Notes: generated by a model from the sequence alone, not told the origin. 64,000 bases of DNA from Garcia nutans (GCA_947685225.1 CANTUV010000033.1:55715001-55779000); one strand, 5' to 3'. Positions 33,700-48,008 are shown, counted from the first letter of the stretch. Translations and numbers: made by a program.

Positions 33700-36592
33700 T
33701 CAGTTCCAGCTGAAGCCATTCAAGTCGAGTTGTTTGCAACTTGAAGTGGCGTCAATTTCACCATGGGAGTTGAGATCTAGATTTGTTGCAAAATAAGGCA
33801 ATCTATATCCCTGTGAAATATTTTCATTCTGTAGTTTAACCGAATCTGTCCTCTTGTTAGTCTGATCAGGCAAATTGTCTTCCCCATTCCTTTCCTTGTA
33901 TCTTCCCTCAGAAAAGCTGCTATTTGGGTTCTTGTTTTCTCTGTGTAGTCCAACTCTCATGGACAAATCACTAGAGCTTCTTTCTGCATAAAAAATTCTC
34001 CTTTCTGCATTGCTTCCCAATGGGGAAAGAAACATTTTATTGTTTTTTAGGTCTTCTCCCCACTTGGGTTCAGTTTGATGAAGAATGTGCTCTTCTATCA
34101 TCTCTTTTGACTCCAAAAGAACACTACCACTATAGGGCCTCAACCCCATTCCAGTATTGTGTATTTCTTGTTCCTTTTGAGATCCTTCACAGGAAGTTAG
34201 ACAGCTGTCCATTGAACAATCTGTGGGCGGAGTTTTTTGTGTTTGCTGGGGGCAGAGATCCTGCAGTTCTTTCAGCTCTGAAAATGCAGAATTCAGGCAT
34301 TGAGTGGATACTTTGGACACTAGTTCAGAAAGTTGAACTTTGGCAGCTTCAAGTCCCATAGTACCTAAATTCTGCCTTCCAATAGTTTCTTGGGCTTTCT
34401 CTAGCACCGCTTGTAGGTATTTTCCTTGAGCCTCGATGCGGAGCTGTAAATGTCGCTGAACCTGGTTCAGTCCAGAAGAAATTATAAGAATGTGGCTAAA
34501 ATCCTTTGATATATATATATATATATATACATTTACATATATTTCTACACACATCATCATCTGTTTTGTTACTAAAGTTTCCTAATAGTTAATGTAATGT
34601 CATCAACATATAGATATGTAAAACAGATGATGGAAATGGTTGTATGTGTAGAATACCAAGTTCAATGTTTCAGGCTCTACTATGAAATGAAACTAGTGGA
34701 TTCTTAGACCTACTTCTTCCCTGGTTGTGTGCTTGACTGTACTAAATATTTGATTTATGGATTTAATGGTTCTTTGGGTCTGTAGATATTGTAACTCCCT
34801 CCATTCTAAATGAAAAGACATACAAGCAGGAAGCTTCACACTTTGACTCAGCTATGTTTCTGATAAGTATTTATTCTGCATTTAAAATTTAGAAATTATT
34901 CATATTAACCCTTTGTTTGGGAAAAAAAAGTAGATGGTGAGAGAAATGGAGGGAGATTTTATTCCTCTCATTTTGTTTGGAACTAAAAGATGGGGGAGAG
35001 AAAATTGAGATGGTTGGTGTGTGTATTGTTTTCTGAAATTATAATATTTTATGAAACAAAAATATAAAACTACATTTTTATTCTTTAAGCATTTTGAAGC
35101 TAAATTAGGATTGCACATGTTAATGTGACAAATTTAATTTGACATTGGATTACAAAAACCATGGTGTTTTCTTCTGCTTTCCCCTTGCCTTTCTCTTGGT
35201 TTCCTAAACAGGTGAAAGTTGTACTCGCCCCACTTTCTCCACCACCCCATACCCACTCCCAAATGAAAGGTAATAATTTTCTTTATCCCCCATTTATGTT
35301 TAATGAAGTTCTTTACCAACAAATATATTGAAAAGGAGCTGCCTCCTATCATGCATTATTTCAGCATTTCAAGTACTATACCTCAAGCTGCTCATGTAGC
35401 CTTCTCTGCACTTCAATTTGCATTTGCAGTGTTTCATTGATATGTAAGGTTCTGCAATCAAATAAGAATGACAATTAAAATTCTTTACAATAAGAGAAAA
35501 ATTGATGAATGGACATAAATGTGATCAAGTCTTCTTACTTGTTTGTTTGAGATCCAATGCTTAAATTGCTTATATGGGTGACATTTGATTCGGACATTCT
35601 TTCCCCTGCTACAGCAGGAGCACCTGTAAGAAGGGAGTTATATTTTAATGTTTCCCAGTTAATTGTTGAACACATTTGGAGATAATTTTTGTGATGCTGT
35701 GCTCTTACCAATTTTGTTGCTCCCACTATTAGCTTGTCCATGAAGATTCTTGCTGAGCCTGTACTTCTGCAAACCCAAAGGTGGAATTAGCATTTCATAT
35801 ATTTGAATAGAAAACAACAAATCAACACCCAACTCTCCAAAAATTATTTCAGAAAATTAAGAAAAAAAGGGTATTTTTGACTGATATTTGAACCCTGGGC
35901 AATTTTCTTGGTCCGGCTCTTTGGATTCCTGCTAATTACTAATGACATTTAAAGCAGAAGTTTAGCTGCCGCTCTCTCTTTTTTTTAAAAAAAATCCTTC
36001 TGCCCAACTGTAATGAGAATGAGAAACCTTTCACGTTTTGGAGACACAGAAACAGTAAATCACTAGATTGTATTGCTTCCCATCCTATAACAGAAATGCT
36101 AATAGTATTTTGTTACATGGTTGGGTAGATGGCCAAATACGATGGACATGACTCTAGGCAAAGACTTCTGAATGAACTATCAGTTGGTGTTGATAAGTCT
36201 ATAGATGGTAATTCATAATTTACCTGTAGATGACTTTTTAGATGGTACAAGGTAAGTCCTGGAATTCCCATAAGTTTCATGACTGTTTTTGGAGTAGCTT
36301 CTGCAAATCAAAAGAACAATGGTTGATTATGCATTATACTTTTCTGCAGGGATTTTGAACTATTTTGTTTTGTATACTTACTATCTGCTCCTCCAAGCTG
36401 ATTGACTGCTTCAATGAACCGCTCGTGGAGATCCGGTGTCCATTTTAGTCTAGGCTTTGCATCAGTTGAGAGGACAAGTCCAGAATCTCCAGGGCCATTC
36501 CCACCTTGCAGGAACAAATGCCTTTCGGGAGGGATAGGCATTCTTGAAGAGGAGTGTACACTCTTCCCTTGGTGTTGATGATGATGGTACAT
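33700..36592 (-). CDS. MYB-CC (PHR1-LIKE / MYR-type) transcription factor
   Basis: Nuclear GARP-type MYB with a coiled-coil (MYB-CC) domain, a family that includes PHR1 and the MYR1/MYR2 group. Six coding exons: 36592-36382, 36300-36224, 35766-35709, 35623-35539, 35451-35382, 34461-33700, giving 420 residues with all phases closing. The single MYB-like repeat spans about residues 46-103 (KPRLKWTPDLHERFIEAVNQ, LGGADKATPKTVMKLMG, then LTLYHLKSHLQKYRL with the SHLQKYR signature). The coiled coil covers about 144-195 (LQMQIEVQRRLHEQLE, then VQRHLQLRIEAQGKYLQ), containing the LHEQLE motif. The long acidic, Ser-rich C-terminus ends TNLDLNSHGEIDATSSCKQL and DLNGFSWN, with LDLN-type motifs as in the MYR1/MYR2 (PHL8/PHL9) subgroup. 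An EAR-like LDLNS could mediate repression (inference). Confidence 0.93.
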
Positions 36593-36858
36593 CTCTATCT
36601 ATTAGAAACCCAATTTAATTTAACTGGATGTGGAAGTACTAACAATTTAATTATGTGATAATGTTGTTCTTTACCTGATGCTTTCCTTTTATTTCCCTCT
36701 CGATCCAATCTTTTACTCCCTAAAATGTCGAACTTGATTGTGCAATGCTATTCAGGGGATAATCCCACGTCCTGATACTTCTAAGAAAAATTTTCTTCAG
36801 CCACCCTTGCCTTTCTCTTTCCTCCCTCTCACAGACCAAAGATCTACTTGAGCTGGCT

Positions 36859-36867
36859 TTTTATAAA
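36859..36867 (-). promoter_or_regulatory. possible TATA box of the MYB-CC gene
   Basis: The minus strand reads GGCTTTATAAAAAGC in locally GC-richer DNA about 270 bases before the start codon. The leader between may contain an intron. Confidence 0.3.
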
Positions 36868-39800
36868 GCCAACTGGGGTGAGGGAAAGCCAGGGAGGCAT
36901 AGAATCTTGGATGAAGACCTGACCCAATCCAATATTCACAGTGACTTGAAAAGAGGTATTTCTTCCTACTTTGTTTAACTGTGGGGCCTCTTCTCTAACT
37001 CTACTTTCTATTTTAAGTTCCACCTATTTGAATTCTTGTGCACATAAACTCTTCAAAACACATTTACACCTTGCATTAGATACCAGTATTGATTCACCTG
37101 AGTTTTTTTAAGCTGTGTGCATTCTGATTTGTCCGTCTAGCAAAAGCAAGAATCTTATTCCAGTATATGGGAGGAATTTTTCTGACTTGGTTTAGGGGAA
37201 TGCACTATCTCTGTTTTGTTGAGACGTTCTTTGCCCTCTCATTCTCATATAAGATTCTCAGATTTATTATATCTCTGTTCCTCATCTTGGTTCCGTGGAT
37301 GTTCTTTCAGTTGTCAATATACATAGTGAAGCCAATCATATTATATAATTGGGGTTAATTGAATGCTAACTATACCACAGGTGGCAGATTGGGTCATGAA
37401 ACATTGTTTTAACTGGTTATATTTGGAGGATGTAGAAGAAGATTCTGTTGACTGGAGCATCTGGAAACTTTGGAATTAGATACAAACAAGAAAAAAAAAG
37501 GGGAGGAGAACATTGGTGTAAAGATGCTTGTCCTTGGACATTGTTTGAAGGCAAGGAATGGAATAAGGAATTCATTCTTTTTTGTCTCCTTAGTAAGTTT
37601 GGTACTTATTCAGCGCACACAATATAATATAGAAGAGGGGTCCAATTCTTTTTCATCTTCAAATGGCATAAGACAGCCGGCGCTGCACCAACGAATCCTA
37701 AGCATCTGGAACCCAATGAAAAGAAAAGAGAAGCAATATACTTGCTTCCATACTTGCATTTGATGAAGGAAAAAAAGAAAATTCTTACCCTGGAGATGAC
37801 CAAATGCCCTTGACTCCTACCTCCGTTGGTCAGATTCTGTAGTATGAATATGTACACTTATATATCTCTACTTAATTATTGTTTTTATATCTTTTAGTTC
37901 AGTTTTTCTTTTATCAAAATTAGCATTTGCATGTCTGTAACCTGTCAATGAATGATTGCATGAACAGATAAAGCTCATTCTTGTTGTTCTCCATAATGTT
38001 GCATGGATTTGCACAGAAGATATGTGGAATATAATCCATCATATGCATGTGTCAACACATGCATGGAGTCTCGCATTTCCTTGTACATCTGAATAGTTTG
38101 AATAAATACACATTCGCCTTTATGAACTTATCTTCTTGTACAAATATTTTAGATACCTGCATGATGGTTATTTTCACCAAGAAATGTGCTGTTTATTCGA
38201 ACTGTTATTTTCTCAGCATCTAGGAGAGAAGAGATATCTGTATAATTCATACATTATCATGTGCTAATTGGACTGATAAAATATCTGATTTATTTTCTGG
38301 ATTTGCATTGCTAAAAGCCGTGCACGTGTCAACTGCATGTTCTTGATGCTTATGCTGTTGTATTGAATTTCAATGGAGGATCTGTTCTTGTGGTGATCAT
38401 CGGGAATTATACTCTTACCTATTTAAAATACAGAGAATATTATCAATATGATCAACAGCTAATGCAGAATAAATTCTTTCATTAAGCTATGAAGAAAAAA
38501 TTACACCAACTCACATTAAACCTACATGACACAAAAATAAAATTTGTTGACGAATGAGGATGTATTAGACATGCAGATACCTGTTCATTCAGTGCTCAAT
38601 ATATGTGTCAAATACAACCATTGCCAAATTTCATAAAAAATGTAAGAGTTCATTTAATAGTGGTGTAAAAGAATTCCCATTCCTTGAACAAAATCTTAGT
38701 TCCAATTGGCCTTTTTAGGAAGATCAATTTGATTCTGATTTTTCAGGATATTTTATGCAGTTTGGGAGAATCTATGAAAAATACTTTAGGAAAAGCATTA
38801 AAGTGGGATTCTTAAATAGTTTCCTGGCATGTGGATAGGAACAAATTGCAAGAGGCATGATAGGATACCATGCAAGTTACAAAATTAAATTTCTTGTACT
38901 AGATGAACCAAATATTACAACTTGGAGTTCTGCTAGAAACATATGATGATCTTGTAAATTGCTAGCTATTAGCTAATATACAAGTAATTAATGACAATGT
39001 ATTGTTGCTTGATGTAAATTGGCATGCAAGAACATCTTATACAAGTACTTGAGGGCTTAGCAGTAATTAAAAGCTGCTAATTTCCATATCAGTCCTAAAT
39101 TAGAATGTACAGACTCGTTAGGGTAAACATTGCTTAATTTTGTTGGTACCGTGTGGAAAAAAGTCAGTAGTTGTTTTCTCTGATATGTATAATTTCCTTG
39201 ATCAGAAACTGATTTAACTTAAATAATTGATGTTTCATCATATTTTGCACTCTATATAATTGCTGATGAACTGTGTTGTTGCTTCAATAGGGAAGGCTGG
39301 AAACATTCTAAAGTGTATGTGCCTAGCCGTAAATAGAATAAACAAGGGTGTTTTAACTTTCATTTCATGCCTCGAGGATCCATTGAACTCTGCAACGGTA
39401 CATTTAAGGTATTTGCCTTTCTTTTGATGTTGCCAAAATGCCCTTGTGTTCCTTCTTGACAGGTTCTCTCTCTCTCTTCTTCGGACTATGTGTGTATGCA
39501 TGTGTTTGCCTTTTTTTGTGTTTGTGCATTAGAAGATTACTTATATTTTACTTTCTGTTATCCACCTTCCTCTCCCTGTGGATGATATTCTCCCACTTTA
39601 GAAGAGAGGACTTGGATTTTTGTTCTTCCTTGTACTTACATTTCCTTTTATGGATTCTTTGTTATTATAAATTTTAATTTGAGGACAAGAATAATGTTAA
39701 AGACTAGTCAATCATAAGTAATGATACGTGTTACAAGTTCATTGGTTGCATTTTTTTTACTACAAGTGCTATGGCACTTGATGAATTAAAAGTGAGAAAT

Positions 39801-40855
39801 GACCACGGAATGTATTCCTTGTGTAAAAAAAAGAGAAGGAGAGATGGCAGAGGAAGAAAAAGCTGTTATAGATTCTAAGAGAATGGGAATATTAAAATCT
39901 GACTCAAAGTAAGGCCAATAAGTCATATTCTCAAGTCAAGAATTTAGTTATTCTTCTCTACACAAAGCCACAAAAAATGGGTTCCCACCCATCTTTTTTC
40001 CCCTTTAGCTAAATATAGTTCTAGATGCCCTTGAGGCATTCATCATTAGTGTTGTGTCCTTATAAGTTGAGAATATTTGCCCTGTTTAGAGACTGCTTAG
40101 GTTTTATTTCAGATATAGTTTGCATAAGTACCATTTGCAACTCTCTTATGGCACTGATAAAGCTGATGGAACAAACTGGATTCTGGTTCTAGCGCCTTTC
40201 TTGTTTTGCTGTCAGTTCCATTTGGAAATTCAAGTTATACAATTTTTGTTCCTGTATGTTTTACACCTTAATTCCACCTGTTTCTGCGTTTCTGGATCTA
40301 GATATTATTATTATGTTGTCAGAGAATTGCTCAATTTGAAAAATCTGATGAAAGGACTGACATATAGATACTTTAATCAATATGTACATGCACGTCCAAA
40401 TTATGTGTCCAAATTAAGTCTTATGTGAACGATATATATACATGCATACAAACATCCATATATACATACATACATATATAAATACATATTACTAATATGC
40501 AATGAAAATTGCATAAGTGAAAATTAAAGTAAAATAATGTTAGGTCAAATAAAATGAACGAGGGGTTAAAATAGAAACGAGGTGGTGAAACTAATTAGTG
40601 GCATAAGTATAATTATTTGCGTATAACCAAATATAGCATATAATTTACGTGAAACGTTAGCAAGATTTGTTTCCATGAATAATAATTTTCATATAAAAAC
40701 CATGATTTGCAGAGAATATGATTCCAAAAAGGATAGGCAATGGAAACTGAGCCACCTAATTAAGGTGGGCTTACCTCCTCCAGATGCCGCCTCCCATCTA
40801 TTCTTCCTATCCTCTAATAAAAAATTAAAATATATCTTTATATTTTTTTACAATT

Positions 40856-40858
<3 letters not shown>

Positions 40859-40892
<34 letters not shown>
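40859..40892. repeat. (AT)n microsatellite
   Basis: About 34 bases of alternating AT. Confidence 0.9.
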
Positions 40893-40894
<2 letters not shown>

Positions 40895-42256
40895 CGGCTT
40901 AGAGTACAGGAAAGACACCTGATACGAATATGATAGCAAAGGATTATGATAAGTGAACATGAATATGCTTTTTTTTTTTGCACTTGAGAGTAGCTGAAGT
41001 AAATGTATTCGAAAATGATTTCTTGACAACATTCTCCTCTTTAACTTCATTACAATTTACAAAAGAAAAAAAATTTTAAATTAAATTAAATTAAATAATA
41101 AATAGTGAAATCAGTGGCTTCTGTTTATAATTCAACATAATTACAATTTATCGTGATTTATTTTCCAAATTGAATTAATCAAATTTGTTTTCAAGCTCAA
41201 AGTTACCTATTTAAAATTGTGAATCGATTTATTTTAAATTCTTGAGCTAACTTGTTTGAAATTTTAATGATGCTTCATTTCTAAATTTAAGATTCATATT
41301 ATTTTTACTTTTAATATGCATAAACATGTTCGTTTTAAAATTTTATTAATAATAATAAGCATGAAAAAATATATATTTTTTCAACTTGCTTGATATATGT
41401 ACTGTATAATCTTTAATGCTTATACATTTTACCACATAAACTATTAAAAAAATCAAATATTAGTGAGCATCTTAAGATTTTTAAACTAAAATATTTAAAT
41501 GATTATACGATGGATTTTATATTCAACAATTAAAAGAAACTTTAATTCAATATGCTTTGTGTTAGGCTCCTATTTACGTCTATTATGGATTAGATGGTAC
41601 TTGCACTTGGATAGGCTTAGTTTATAAAATACATAGTCTAAACTTATTAATGAAATTTGGTTTGGCTCATTTAAAATTTTTAAGGAATTGAAACTGGTAT
41701 TTAACATTTAATCTTGAACTATTAGTTTGAAATATTAGGTAAGAATAATTATTATAGTATTATTTTAAAAATAATCAATAATTTTGAACTATAATACTAA
41801 ATTTAAAAAAATTAAGGCTCTATTTGTTTTATAAAAAATATTTTCCTATAAAACATAATTTATATAATTTATAATGTTTAGAATGTTTCATAAATTACTT
41901 AATGGAAATATTTTCTTAATTAATGTAAAACTTTCTCATTTTCAAAAGACAATTAATAAATTTATTATAATGAAAAAAATATATACTATCAATAACTACC
42001 ATTTTTATATTTTCAAGTTAAACATAGTTATAATTTTATAAACTTAATATTTTTAATGAACTTTTAATATGATGATTCAATGATAAAAGATCATTTTTTA
42101 AAAATAATTTTTAAGTTATTTTTTGCCAAACAAATAGTGTACGATTCACAATCATCAAATTTAATCACTCAATTATTAATATTTAATTATTGAGTGAATC
42201 ATTGAGCTAAACATAACAAAAACTTACTCCAATAAAATATTTTGTAAAATAAATCT

Positions 42257-42506
42257 ATAAAACTCATAAACAGTGTTTTAAATTTTGGATCGAATTGTAA
42301 AAATAAATAAATAAATAATTTGTGAGATGGTAGGCTAAAATTATTAATTAAAAAACATTATTATCAACGAAAAAGAAGTCGATAAAACTCATAAACAGTG
42401 TTTTAAATTTTGGATCGAATTGTAAAAATAAATAAATAAATAATTTGTGAGATGGTAGGCTAAAATTATTAATTAAAAAACATTATTATCAACGAAAAAG
42501 AAGTCG
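42257..42506. repeat. perfect 125-bp tandem duplication
   Basis: Copies 42257-42381 and 42382-42506 are identical by eye over 125 bases (both begin ATAAAACTCATAAACAGTG and end GAAAAAGAAGTCG). Identity in non-coding DNA points to a recent duplication or to an assembly artefact. Confidence 0.93.
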
Positions 42507-43608
42507 ATTAATTTACACTCTTATCCTTGAACTGAACTGACCTTTTTTGGATAAAGATATAGCAGAAGAGTCATTGTCCCCTTGGCTTTGGTTGATTTCA
42601 TCAAATCAACAAGGGTTCATTCGTTCGTAGGTCCCATTTCATCAAATGTTGATATCTCCAAATAAGAATATAATTTCTAGCAACATTTAGCATTATTCTT
42701 TTCTTGTGCCCAGCAGTTGCTTTTAGCAGAAAGTAGATTCCATAGCCAAAAAAAAAATGAAAATACTCTTCGCTTTTTAAATTTCATCGATAAATTATAA
42801 GTATGCAGTGACACGAAATATTTCTTTCCCTAATTTTCATCGGTAAATTAAGATGATTTTCTTATAATATTTATTAACTAATAATAAATTATAAACTTCC
42901 AATTAAATTACACCATATATATATAATGCATAAAATAAACTTGAATAAGATCCCATTAATTATTAATTCTGTATGGTTCAATTTTAATAGGTAACCTAGG
43001 ACAATAAGACCTCTTCCTTTTATAAAAGTCATGACAACTTCCCCTTCTCTGACCGTCCATTTCATGTTAACATTCCTAAAATAGTTCCATTTGTTAAGTA
43101 TTAAACATCACAATAGCGTACTTAGGTTCTAACGTTCTCTCTTTTTTCTTTCTCAAAAATAAAAAATAAAAAATAAAAAAAATAAAAACTTTCTTCAAGA
43201 GGTCAATATGGAGAAGTCTGTTTCATGCATCTATTCTTTTTGTGGCAAGTGGAGGAGGAGATAATAGATGTTAGTTGTTGAAAAATGACATAAAAATACT
43301 AGAGGAGTTGCATTATTTATTTATTTATTTTTGTTGGTCCAACTGCATCTTTCTTCTTCATATCTAATGCTAGTCCCTTTCATATATCATCCATTCCTTT
43401 TTATGTTAATAAAAAAGAGAGAGAAAGATCATACATAACGAAAAAGAGTTATTTTAATTTCCATTTATATGTTTAAAATATAAATTGTTAGTGGAAGTGT
43501 GGAACCAAAATCATTGGTGTGCTTAGTACCCTTGACAGGCAAGAATATCCATGAGAAGAAATGGAAAGCCATGTAATAGTTTTGCACTCCAAATCACCAC
43601 ATGTATGA

Positions 43609-43610
<2 letters not shown>

Positions 43611-43639
<29 letters not shown>
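43611..43639. repeat. (TA)n microsatellite
   Basis: About 29 bases of alternating TA. Confidence 0.9.
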
Positions 43640-43641
<2 letters not shown>

Positions 43642-44552
43642 GACCATGAGCCCAGTTTGAATTTTAAAAAATACTAAATTTTTTAAATGTTTGACCCATT
43701 CATTCGCAAATTTCTTTATTAATTGAGATTTGAAGTCTGGTTCGTAACGTTAAAGTAAAGCCTTTGTTTATTTATTTATGTTTTCCCTTCTTCTTTCAAA
43801 AGAAGAGAGAGAGAAAATATACATATATAACAAATTTTTAGTTTAGTGGTACTGAAATCATTTATAGTTTTAAGGGTTTTCAAATTCTAATTCTAATTGA
43901 AACAAATTTTTATATATAAAAAAATTATATTGAAGTTGTGATTAGAAAACATTAAAAATTAAAAATTAAAAATTGTTTTTCGAGTAAATGTATCAATGTT
44001 ATTATAACTATAAAAACTCTAAAACAAATTTCATGTTTTTTTTTCTTCAAATTTTCAATAACTTTGCCAGGACAAATTCCATAGGCTTTTATATATTTGA
44101 TATATTAAAAATATATTCTATTTTTAAAGATATAAATTGAACATACATTAAGTATATTAAAGATATACAAAAAATATAGAATATTTTTTTAAAAAAATTA
44201 AAAAATATAATATAGAGTGTAATTTCCTCTTTGGACAATGGTTCTACTAATTATCTAGTGCTCATATGCAATGTGAAAAAATTAATGATTGCAAAGGGAT
44301 TTTTATGGGGAATTTACTATGTATTGAAAAAGAAAAATGAGATACAAAAAAGCTCTTAATATTTTTGTTTGGGTATAAATTGAAACTAAATAATTATTTT
44401 GACTTATTTATATTCTTAAAATTTTAAAAAGTTGACAAATTAACCCTTATATTAAGGGAGGTTGACTTTCAATTTAGTTTTTCGTTAAAAGTTATAAATA
44501 TACCTCATAAATTTATATAAAAATACAAATGTATAAATATGGCTCACAAGTC

Positions 44553-46079
44553 CTATCCGTAGCCTCCATTGACACGAATAGTCTGTCCATTAACCCATTC
44601 ACTAGCATCGGTAGCCAAGAATCGAATAACAGGTGCAATGTTGCTGGTCTCGCCGATCCGGCCTAGTGGGCATTCACCTATGTTTTTCTGAACTTGTTCC
44701 TCAGTCTTCCCATCAAAATGCATCTTTGTTGCTATAGGGCCTGGTGCAATGCAGTTTGCAGTAATCCCAGTTCCTTTGCTAGTATCTTTACCATTGTCTC
44801 CACTGCTGCTTTTGAAGCTGCATATACCCCAAACCCTGGCTTCAGTCCACCCACCATAGATGATGATAGCAATATTATTCGACCTCCACCACCCCGTTTG
44901 AGCCGATTTGCTGCCTCTTTGCAGCACAAAAATGCACCTCTAGTATTCACACTGAAGATAAAGAACATTGTCAGGGCTAAATAAAAATCAAGTTGCATTA
45001 ACTTGAAAATAAATAAATAGTTATACAATAATCTATGGTGAAGGAAGAATCTTAGCATGGCTTTACATTGATTGGAATCAACTGTACATTCTTTGTTTGA
45101 TTAAGAATTGCTTTTAGAACCAACATCCATCACTCTTTTAGTACACATCCAACTTCTAATGATAAAAAAATGAATACCTGAACTACTTTCTAATTTATTG
45201 TGATCTGTTATGAGTGAATTCTGTTGGCACCTATATGTAAAAATTCTGATTTTAATTAACCTTTACGAGCTTAAAATTCTGATTTTACTTAACCTTCAAG
45301 CCACCATAAGGCCCGAGTTTAAATAGCTTTCAATTCTTTCTCATGAGAAAATGTCATCAAAAGTTGAATCACCGATAGAAGAAACAGAGGCTATACATGA
45401 ATGAAATTATGCTTCTTTTAGCCTTTTTCCTATCTTCCTATGGCCAAAACTTGATTAGTTCAATCTAGGAAGGGATGAAATCAATCAGACAGATAAAATG
45501 TGTGCTGTAATTGAACAAATTTCACACTAAAATCTTTAATTTTATCTTACCCAAAAATAAAAAAAAATCCATTCAATCATTTTCATTCTCCAGTTTCTAT
45601 CCATATATTGCCAATGAAAGCCAATTCAATAACAGCCAAACAAAAAACCACATATTTATCAATCAAATAGAGATAATTTCTACAGGTTAGTTCAAAGAAT
45701 TACCTGAAAGTATGGTCGAAATCCTCCAAGGAAGTGTGAGCAATAGATGGTTACGTGGCATCCAAAACTCCAGCAGAGTTAACCAAGACATGAACTTGAG
45801 ATCCAAATACCTTTTCAGCCTCATCGAAGAGAAACTTGACATGGGTTGGATTGGAGACATTGGCTTGTACTGTTATGGCTCGAGGGGAATCATTCTGAGG
45901 AGAAAAGGAATTTATTTCTTTGGCCACAAGATCAGCCTGTTCCCTGTTGGAAAACCCAGTGAGGCCAGGTGGAGTGCTATGGCTTTCCCTATTCCACAGG
46001 AAAAGCCAGTGACTACGGCTACCCTGTCTTGGAGAGAGAGAGACGATGGATTGGGTTGGTTGCTACTCGACGCGGCCAT
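44553..46079 (-). pseudogene. NADPH-dependent short-chain dehydrogenase/reductase (SDR), copy A, broken
   Basis: Classical SDR of the plant aldehyde reductase / FabG-like group. Two exons: 46079-45704 and 44951-44553 (intron GT..AG). Visible family parts: MAASSSNQPNPSSLSLQDRV, then VTGFSCGIGKA (the TGxxxGIG cofactor motif, but with Cys where Arg is usual), NSAGVLDA, the catalytic segment VYAASKAAVETMVKILAKEL (YxxxK), and the end DASEWVNGQTIRVNGGYG. Lesions: a net 22-bp deletion near 45951 removes the end of the second beta strand and shifts the frame; TAA at 45763-45761 interrupts LDAT/PSIA; about 10 bp is lost after ILAKEL, probably by slippage between AAGGAACT repeats. Three independent lesions argue for a true pseudogene rather than a sequencing error. 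Confidence 0.88.
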
Positions 46080-47846
46080 GTCTCCGCAAAAACCTGAAAA
46101 GGAAAAAGAATTACAAATATAATATATAAATAAAAAATTACAAATATCAATTCTAATATTCAAAAACAGTCATTTTGCTTCTTTTTTTAACCCATATATA
46201 TATATTAAAAAATAATTTTTTATATTTAATATAAAATATTTATCTCTATCATTAATTTTAATTTATACCACGCCTTCATATTGCTTAAAAATATATATAT
46301 ATTTTAATTTTTTATAAATAATATATAATATGATTAATATTTTTTTAAAAAAAATAAATTAAAATTAAAAATAATATATTATTAATTGAGTATAAATAAG
46401 TAAAATATTGATATAATTATTATAAGATATATCAATTGAGTATAAATAAGTAAATGATATAATTTTTTTATAATTTTTTAAATATAATTTTTATTTATTA
46501 TATATTTTATTTATTCTCTAATTTTATTTTTAACTGTTGTAATATATTTTAAATATTTTTTTATAACTAAATGACTAAAATTATTTTATAAAATAAAAAA
46601 TAAAAAATATATATATCTCTGAAGTAACTCGAGGGCAAACTATGATTTATATTTGGCATATTTTTTATATATATTAAGTATATATTCAATATATTTTTAA
46701 CATATTAGGTATATGTCATAAAAATGTTTAAAAAAATATTTTTATAAATCCGAAAGAGTAAAATTATAAAAAAATAAAACAAATAAAAATGAAATTTTGA
46801 AGAAAAAATATTTTATGTAATTTGCTCTATGCTCAAAGCGGCTGATAATTATTTATAACAATTTTTATTTTAACATTGAGGGAAAAAAATTAACACCAAT
46901 AAAAATTAAACTTCAAGTTTGTTTATAAAGAGATTTAATTTCATTATTAGATTAAAATGTTATTTGATAAATTTAAAATTAAAAATTTTAGCGTTTAAAT
47001 TTTGTATGTAGTTAAATAAATATTTAGTAAATGATTAAAATTTAATTATTTTGCTATTGATAAAATTTTCTCTAATTGTACAGAGCATTTGAGTATCAAT
47101 AATTGTTTTAAATCCGAAGCTGTTCGATTCTAGACTTTGATCAAAATATAGAACTAAAATTGCAGTCTTGTTTCAATCCAAGTCTGTTCAATTTTAGACT
47201 TTGATCTATATGTTAAAAACTAATCTTTAAATATTAATTGAAATAATATTATAAGTAATTTAAAAAAAAATATTTGTTATTATTTAAAAGGTTAACCATT
47301 CAAATTATCACTTGAACTTATAACCATGATCTTTGTAATTTCTGCCGCTGATGATCTAGCATAAATGAAATTTGTCTCTCTGCTGTCTCCTCTGTTTCAT
47401 ACTCTGATTTGTTTATTATGTGTGCTGCTCTCCCAAAAATTCCAACATTGTTCTTCAATGGTCTTTATGGGCTGAAATGAATATATTTTCTTGGGTCAAA
47501 TCTAAGCTTACAAACTGAGTCATTGCAACTCCTCTTAAATTGGCTGTGATCAATACTCTTTGATTAGCTAATCAGCTGTGTTTTCAAAATGATCTCCTTG
47601 AAGAAAATAATTTGCTCTCTGGGGAGATGCCAACATGGTTGTTTGATTTCGTTGTTTATGGTCTCTTGGAAGACTACCATCTAGTTTTGGTGATTTGCGA
47701 AGCCATCTTTCTGTTCTCTTGTTAGATATGTGTAGTACTTTTTTTTTTTCTTTCTAATCTATTCTCATGCTGAGTATTACAATGCAACTTGTTTTTATAA
47801 AATTTTATTTTAGAGGTTTCTGTTCTGTACTGGCTAACATAGCAAT
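46080..47846. other. spacer between SDR-A and GLP1
   Basis: AT-rich, non-coding. Its right half matches the flanks of the inserted elements in unit B. Confidence 0.6.
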
Positions 47847-47881
47847 TTGCAATTGGTAACCTTTCTTTATTTAATATATAA

Positions 47882-47960
47882 CGGAACTACAAGGAACACA
47901 GAACATCAAGGAACTACAAGGAACACAGAACATCACGGAACTACAAGGAACACAACATCA
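47882..47960. repeat. 27-bp minisatellite, three copies, in the GLP1 3' UTR
   Basis: The unit GGAACTACAAGGAACACAGA (first 20 of 27 bases) occurs three times, the last copy 3 bases shorter. The GLP2 3' UTR (about 58425-58460) has only one copy. Confidence 0.9.
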
Positions 47961-48008
47961 TTGTCATGGAAGGTTACTACAACTCCAAGTTCGTTTATGC
48001 ATGTCTCC

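Larger units (their letters stand above)
36870..44552. other. long spacer without a recognisable gene
   Basis: The 36.9-40.4 kb part is of moderate AT content, so could include a non-coding transcript or a decayed gene, but no frame resembles a known protein. From 40.4 kb it is very AT-rich with simple repeats. Confidence 0.5.
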
